DNA from: Ochotona curzoniae
Lineage: Eukaryota; Chordata; Mammalia; Lagomorpha; Ochotonidae
NCBI RefSeq assembly: GCF_017591425.1
Contig: NW_024464918.1
Span: 28,300,001-28,364,000 of the forward strand
Reading direction: 5' to 3'
Length of the DNA stretch: 64,000 nucleotides
Each line of letters starts with the position of its first letter. Position 1 is the stretch's first letter. A program made the position numbers and the translations under genes. Positions 57,969-64,000 of this stretch are shown one piece after another. The notes below the pieces were generated by a model. That model did not search any database and had not been told where the DNA came from. It was given only the letters and a program-made list of their open reading frames with translations.

Positions 57969-58669
57969 AATCCATCCTGATTGCTTCAAAGTGTGAATTA
58001 TTGATGCTTTCAGTAGGATAGTGAACTCCCCCTACATAATTAAGATCACCAACATCGAATTTGTTTTAAATTACAGCCTTCCACCCGTGAACCCAGCCAG
58101 CAGTGAGCAGCACTCTTTCTGCTGTGTCCACTTGAGTGTTCCTAACAGATTCTGTGAAGACATGGAAGAATGAGGCATGCCCTTCCACAGCAAGACAGAA
58201 AGCAGCATCTGAGATTTCTTCTTGAATTACGTTTTTCCCTAAGCTCTGATGACAAGCCTATCACCATCTCTATTCTTCTCACATTTGGTATTTTTATGAT
58301 TCATCTGATGTGGCTTTTGCCAAATTTATTAGACAATCCTTAGATTTCATTGAACTTCACAGGTGTGTGTTTGTAAGCTTCTTTCCTGCTTTCAGGGTTT
58401 GGGTACAGTACATTCAGCATGCAAGTCTCTCCTTGCTGGCCTCGGTGTAACTATCAGGTCTATCCACTTGGGTCAAACAAGTCTCTTTGTGTATTGAAGG
58501 TCCACTGGGAAACATGAACTGGATAGATCCTGCATCCAAAAGGTGAGTGCCACAAGCCCTACTTGTATTTTGAGAGAATTTAAATTAACAGTTCTATATT
58601 AATACACGTTTATATACATGCTGATAGAAGTGTATCCTTTAATTTCATGTTCCAGAAACCTTCTTTCAC
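57967..58669. other. Unique non-coding DNA
   Basis: No exon or repeat recognised. Confidence 0.45.
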
Positions 58670-58775
58670 TTGAGAAGTGAGATGAAAGGACAGTGCGGAG
58701 ATAGGCAACGTGCATTCATCCACTGACTTGCTCTCCAAGGAATAGCTGGGGCTGGGCAGAGGTCAAACTGAAGTG
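58670..58775 (-). repeat. C-SINE fragment, old
   Basis: 'cattcatccactgacttgct', 'ctccaaggaatagctggggc' and 'tgggcagaggtcaaact' match the antisense C-SINE middle ('ccactggttcactccccaaatg…ggccggggctgggccag'). Both ends are lost. Confidence 0.55.
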
Positions 58776-59646
58776 TTGGAAGCTTAATACAGGTATGTAG
58801 CAGCAATTCATCATGGCCTAGGTTGAATATCAAGCATTTCAGCATTAAAGTAAATGCAGATGTGAGAGGGCAATGTTAATTCGTGTTTTCAGTAGCCGCA
58901 TAGTTCCAGTGGAGTCCATCCTGTGCACAGTTAGTCTTCAGAGATTCAACTGTTCTCATGTCTGTTTCTCTCCGTGAGTACCTCTGTGTCCCCTGCACTG
59001 TCTGTCTGCTGGATGAGGAAGGCGTAGTGTGCAGTATCTTGGATTGTCCAGGAAAATGTTGAATCTTCGGGCTGCCGCACTCCATCCCTCTACTGGTTGG
59101 TGTAATTTATCAACGACCGACTTGTACATGTGTTACTGGGATATTTTGTCAATTGACTTTCAGAAAAGACAATTCTAGAGATATCTAATACCATTTTTAT
59201 TCAACATCAACTTTATCCTTAATGGTTTGGGCACAGTTCACAATAGGACTGTAAAAAAAAAAAAAGATTGCAAACCATGGGCAGTGACAAAGTCCAGAAA
59301 CAGATACACACCCAAAATTAAAAAGCAAAAGATTCGTGGATTTCTTTAGAAAATGTAATTTTCCTCAACTTTATGCACTTGTCTAACCACTTTCATGTAT
59401 TTTCTGTACAGCTCAGTACCAATTATAAATGCAACTAATAACAGGTAAAATTTGATCATTTTTGGCGTTTAAAGGTGAAGCTGAGCACACAGTTTGACAT
59501 ACAGTGCGATCCATCAAAGCGAAGAAGTCCACAGAGTTGGACATGGCAACTCTTGATTCATACGATAAATCTGACCTCTGAAGTGTTAGTGTAAGCAATT
59601 GGCATGATCTAAACGAGCTGCCCAAAGTAGGAGACTGAGAAAAGCT
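58776..59646. other. Unique non-coding DNA with A13
   Basis: Homopolymer A13 at 59253-59265. Otherwise nothing recognised. Confidence 0.45.
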
Positions 59647-59955
59647 GAGAAAGGAAGGAAGGAAGGAAGGAAGGAAGGAAGGAAGAAAGAAAAAGGGAAA
59701 GGAAAGGAAAGGAAAGGAAAGGAAAGGAAAGGAAAGGAAAGGAAAGGAAAGGAAAGGAAAGGAAAGGAAAGGAAAGGAAAGGAAAGGAAAGGAAAGGAAA
59801 GGAAAGGAAAGGAAAGGAAAGGAAAGGAAAGGAAAGGAAAGGAAAGGAAAGGAAAGGAAAGGAAAGGAAAGGAAAGGAAAGGAAAGGAAAGGAAAGGAAA
59901 GGAAAGGAAAGGAAAGGAAAGGAAAGGAAAGGAAAGGAAAGGAAAAGAAAGGAAA
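59647..59955. repeat. Uninterrupted purine tract: (GGAA)8 then (GGAAA)50
   Basis: Every plus-strand base from 59647 to 59955 is A or G. It begins with eight GGAA units (59653-59684), passes through a degenerate GAAA/AAAGG junction, then gives 50 consecutive perfect GGAAA units (59696-59945), one AGAAA variant and a final GGAAA. The absence of a single substitution in 250 bp indicates recent expansion or gene-conversion-like slippage. GGAA cores are ETS-factor binding motifs, and long polypurine tracts can adopt triplex (H-DNA) structure; whether either matters here is unknown. Confidence 0.98.
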
Positions 59956-61561
59956 CAGAAAGCTGCCTTCAGTTGCTCTGAAATAAGGTGGTTGGAAGAG
60001 ATCTCAACGTCTGAGAAGTGTTTATCCTATTATTAATGTGCACATTCATGTTTGCTAACCAGGAATGTTTTCCCCAAAATTTGTTTTCTATAGCTGAGTG
60101 AAAATAAAATGGAGCGAACTTTTGCATGTGTGTGTGTGTGTGGGACCTGGAAAGAAGACAGTGAATCCAAAGAATGTTTTTAGAGCGTCGGCCACAGCTG
60201 CTTCAGAAGGAGAGCAAGAAAGCGCTCTGCACTGTGTTACCGTCACACACAGGCGCAGCCCAACAGTTGGAATGAAAACCTGAAACTTGAGAGAAAGGAT
60301 CCTTGGCATGAAATTAAGAAGGTAGGCCACATGGTACGTGGTTCTAAATTCGAGTTTTCACTTGATTTTAAAAGTGTGCCTAATTCATTTTTATTATGGC
60401 AATGCAAGTAATACATAAATGATGTAGTCTCCCCACACCAGCCTTTACACATCCCTTCTCTAGAAGGCATTACCATCTTTAACATGAAACAAGATCAGGA
60501 GAGAAGAATAGTATTAGCTCATGTGACAATATGAAGAAGTGTGTGCTAGGAATCCATGACATTGTAATTCCACAATGCTCCACATCTGGATGTGCTCACT
60601 TAAAAATGAATCTTGGTGAACTTTATGTATGTGTAAAGTTCATGGAAAATAGAATTAAAACATTATTTTGCTGCAAAATATTTTTAAATTCATACAGCCT
60701 AAATCCTCAGAAAGTTCATGGGCAACACGTGTTAAGGAAACATCATGCATGTAGGTTTTTAGATATTTGTACCACAACAATCTTTTAATTCTGTTTGTCC
60801 ACAAAATATTTGAAATATCACCCTGTGTGTATCTGTGTACTTGTATTTTTGATAAGTATTTCTATGTCATGGTAATGTTCAACCAGATTTTATTTTGCAT
60901 ATGTTGTTTATGGGATATTTAGCTTATCTGGGTTTTGACTCTTAAGTTCGCTGTCACAGGCGAGTTAAAACACAGATGGCCAGTGTGACAGCATATATAA
61001 ATGCTAAGCATGTTTGGATTCTATGATGGTTATTTTCTGATAATTGTATCAATGTGTGAAATCTCTTTCCTGTATCAGGAACCTGCTAGCAAGAAAATCT
61101 GAGGCTAAGGATGTAAAGAGGGCTGCCTCAGGAGATGTCCTTGGGTGCGGTAATTATTATTTTCCAAAAGTACAGATGTAGTCATTAGCATAGAAAAGAT
61201 GAGAAATGCATTTTGAAAAGAAATACATGCTCCTTGATCATGTTCAGGAAACATGGGGCTTGGCGATCTTTGTCAAACCGTGCTTTTGTGGATTTAGTTG
61301 TCATTGAGGCTTCCTTTAAAATATGTTTTTGAAATTCTCCTTTTCTGGAATGGTATCATGCTTTTGAGAGAAACAGTTGTTAAATTGCAGCATAAAACAT
61401 GAGATGTGTTCTCTCCATGACAATTTATGATCACTGTGTTGTGGTCACAAATCTGCCTCACTTGTAAATCAATAGTTTCATTGCCATGTGCATGGTTATT
61501 TATCCAAAAAAAAAAATCTACACTTTGATCCGTCAGCACTTTCTTGCATAAATCTATATGC
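59956..61561. other. Unique DNA; possible old repeat at 60390-60480
   Basis: A short (TG)8 lies near 60126-60141. 'gcaagtaatacataaatgat' with 'tctagaaggcattaccatct' recalls an old LINE or DNA-transposon tail, unassigned. 'aaagttcatggaaaat' near 60638 and 'gaaagttcatgggcaa' near 60711 are imperfect direct repeats about 73 nt apart. No exon recognised. Confidence 0.35.
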
Positions 61562-61586
61562 GTGTGTGTGTGTGTGTGTGTGTGTG
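61562..61586. repeat. (GT)12 microsatellite
   Basis: Uninterrupted GT units followed by GCGCA. Confidence 0.96.
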
Positions 61587-63454
61587 CGCACATTTGAAGT
61601 TTAAGTGAGAGAGATTTTAGCTGCAAACTTAAACAATTATTATTCTCCCACATTGAGACATATATTATCACGAACAGATGATTTAAAAATTAGAAACATT
61701 CAGGTCTCTCTGAGAAAAATCCCTCTTCGCCAAAGGCAGCTCCAAGCTCCACTCTGCAGCTTAAAAGCAAAGGAGCACCCCAGAGGAGACTGATGGGCCA
61801 GCTGAGGTGCAAACGCCTTGGCCAGTCCGCACAGAATGTCCTTAGCTTATCCATTTTCTGCAGCATGTGTGAAAGAGACTGAGCACTCAAGGCTTTCTTG
61901 AATAAAACAGCACAGTCTTGTGAAGAAAAGTGGGTTTGGAACCAAGGAAAAGCACAAGAGAGAAGGGGAGAAAATTAGATCACCCTGGAGGTGTTAGATG
62001 CAGCCTCCTGTCTGGGTGAGGTTTTCCAAGTAGGGAAGACTCCCTAGCCGCGTACAGGATGTGCAGCAGGGGCCTGGGGATGCATCACTCAAGCTCTCCG
62101 AGGTGAGAGGTAAATGAAAGCCAAGATCTTAACTAGGAAGTACCGCTTGATTCAGCAAGGGCAATTTTATGAGTTGGTACACTAATGCAGCCTGCTTTTT
62201 ATTTTTTAAAATTTTTCCAAAAATAAAATTTAGAATAAGAAGACTGGATGTCAAAGTCTGTCTTCAGACGAAGCCAAGTCTTTTTTTTTTTTTTTTGCTG
62301 CTGTGGAAATCTCAAAGCTTTTCAATATTTGTCACCACAAATACACCCGCTCTCCTCACCGCACTCGCCCCACACACATTGCAGGCTGACACATCCTCCT
62401 CCTGAGCCTTTGTGCAGGTGGCTGTTTTTCTGGGGTCCCAGGTGTCTGGGTTCTGCCCCACACCTTCTGGTCCCAGTGTTTCCTCCACACTGCTTCTGCT
62501 TAACTTGAAGAACGCCACCCCTATTCTCTTCTCACCGAAGCACAAGGGCATGTGGTTCTCCCCTGTCTGACATATAGCACTGAACAACTGCAGTGGGGGG
62601 ATACAGACTAGGTCAAGTGCAAGTGCCAGATTTAATTTGTGTATTAGACAACACTAATATAAATGTTCGTATTTTGTGTTGCACAGTGCAGGGTTTCTCT
62701 TGGATTGTACCATATGCCCCCCCCCCTTTTTTTTCCAAAATCTGAACTACAGCTATCTCCTTAGCCAACCTGTGTGAGGATAATTTTTCTGTCTACATGC
62801 ATTGAAGAACACCACTCACTATTACTGTCTTACACTATGCACCCTGCACTTAGTATCTCCTTTTAAAAAGTCAAGAAAACTTGATGAGCCATTTTCTTCA
62901 GTATAGACCCATCCGTACTATGATTTCCACAGAAATATGAAAATCAAGAATTGTTAGGTCAAGGTAATTCTTTGTGGCCTGCTAGAATGATAGTTGAAAA
63001 CCTTCGTTTTTGTCTGATGAGAGATTATCTGCTGCAGTACTGGAAGGAGTGAAATGATTTTAGTGTTGATGTTTTGCTTTTGTTTCCCTCGAAGTGTATC
63101 ATCAGCATTGTAAGTAGACTTTTGTGAATGAACTTATGCCCTCTTGTGGTAAAATGATTAACCAGACTATTAACCTTGGCTTTTTATGCCTAGATTTTAC
63201 TTAAGGAGAAAAGCAAAGGCATTATATTTGCAGATCTGTCTTCTGCCTTGTGTAGATTAATCACTGAAGATACAGTATTCTCTGGGACTGTAAAAACATG
63301 TAATGAGTATTCATATAATTCTCTTAATTCAATGGGACAGAAATATTAATGAATACATTACATTTGATTTATTTGGGAATATATTCTTCAAGCAAAAAAA
63401 CCTTAAAATTACACGCATTGATATTAACCTTTCCATAGTATTAATTAATATATT
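61587..63454. other. Unique DNA with homopolymers
   Basis: T16 at 62281-62296 and C10T8 at 62717-62734. The frames at 62169-62587 are driven by the T run (poly-Phe) and G/C-rich flank. No exon or mobile element recognised. Confidence 0.45.
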
Positions 63455-63630
63455 CTACAAATATTTAACCAGCACCTTCTAGCCTAAAGCACCATTCTAA
63501 GAATCAGAATATGATAATACACAGAAAACAACAGAGTTTGCATTTTAGTGGATGTGGGCAAATAATAAACATAAATTTAGCAATAAAATACAGGGATGTG
63601 AGGGAAATAGGACATGGTGGAAGTTGGGTA
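63455..63630 (-). repeat. L2-like LINE 3' end
   Basis: 'ctacaaatatttaaccagca', 'ccttctagcctaaagcacca', 'ttctaagaatcagaatatga', 'ttgcattttagtggatgtgg' and 'gcaaataataaacataaatt' follow the antisense L2 terminus ('caacaaatatttattgagc…gcactgttctaggc…cattctagtgg…acaataaacaaataa'). Confidence 0.65.
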
Positions 63631-63744
63631 TGTGAAGTTGTATAAACATCATTTTATGTACTGTTTTAAAGAGACATGGATTCTGAACATACATGGCTTT
63701 TCAACCTGCTAGTCATAAGTGAGCAGTATGAAGAGGATGGAGAC

Positions 63745-64000
63745 TGACATTTTGATGACTGAATGCGGTGGCCTTGTGGGAGGTCACTGGGCTATAGGGG
63801 GCATGACTTTGGAATGCCCATCCCATGGAAGCGTTCACTATAAAGCCTTCAGTCAAGCCTGCCTGTTCTCTCTGTGTCCATGAGTCCTTCCTGCTTTAGT
63901 GTCCCATTCTCCAGCTTGCACCGCTCTTGTTAGTACTGTCTGCGGGCTGGCCTAGCTTTGAACTAGGAAGCTCTCAAACTGTGAACCTAAATCAGCCTCT
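63745..64000 (+). mobile_element. Probable MaLR-type LTR, cut by window edge
   Basis: 'ggccttgtgggaggtcactg', 'ggctatagggggcatgactt', a 'cactataaag' TATA-like stretch near 63836 and 'caaactgtgaacctaaatca' then 'gcctct' at the edge follow the layout of MST/THE1-like MaLR LTRs ('gtgggaggtgtttgggtcatgggggc…gaactgtgagcc…aacctct'). The polyadenylation region and 3' end lie beyond the window. Family assignment is tentative. Confidence 0.5.

Noticed and set aside
60638..60727. DNA transposon with terminal repeats
   Set aside because: The two similar 16-mers are direct rather than inverted and imperfect, with no target duplication.

Overview
The window is non-coding mammalian DNA with no bacterial, plasmid or phage content. 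Open frames are short, overlap on all frames and mostly lie in repeats. The diagnostic component is a short tRNA-derived SINE, about 300 bp, with a 'cccatatgg' motif, 'gtggcctgggaaag', 'ccaaagccttggga' and an A/T-rich tail. This is the lagomorph C-SINE. Younger copies begin 'cagtagcctagtggctaaag' rather than with the rabbit-like 'gtggcg(t/c)agcgggt' head, so from memory of the families I favour a pika (Ochotona) over rabbit. I identify no confident protein-coding exon, tRNA, rRNA or other functional RNA gene. The window is best read as intergenic or deep-intronic sequence.

Layout. 1-14 kb: a C-SINE cut by the left edge, mostly unique A/T-rich DNA, an old C-SINE, a nearly complete MLT1-type (MaLR) solo LTR at 6.6-7.1 kb, an L1 3' end at 8.4-9.0 kb, and CA/CT microsatellites. 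13-17.3 kb: a cluster of ancient L2 and MIR fragments with one C-SINE. 17-26 kb: mostly unique DNA with A/T-rich simple repeats and a perfect 10-bp inverted repeat at 22.93 kb. 26-30 kb: two L1 fragments, apparently nested, plus three C-SINEs. 31.4 kb: a CCCTG minisatellite. 33.5-37.3 kb: the densest repeat block, with six C-SINEs and a lagomorph L1 3' end back to back. 37-47.4 kb: MIR, L1, L2 and C-SINE remnants in A/T-rich DNA. 47.4-58.8 kb: mainly unique DNA with a well-preserved C-SINE at 50.6 kb (10-bp target duplication) and a possible decayed coding remnant at 56.3-56.8 kb. 59.65-59.96 kb: a 309-nt uninterrupted purine tract containing 50 consecutive perfect GGAAA units. 60-64 kb: unique DNA, then an old L2 fragment and a MaLR-like LTR running off the right edge.

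There is no gene system to describe as a pathway. The history is one of successive retroposition: L2/MIR oldest, then MaLR LTRs and older L1, then lagomorph C-SINE and L1, then microsatellite growth. Three unique blocks (4.56-4.95, 20.5-20.9, 49.4-50.06 kb) have a texture compatible with conserved regulatory DNA, but that needs alignment. Repeat names come from recalled family consensus sequences, not from a database search, and most boundaries are accurate only to about 10-30 bases unless a target-site duplication is cited.
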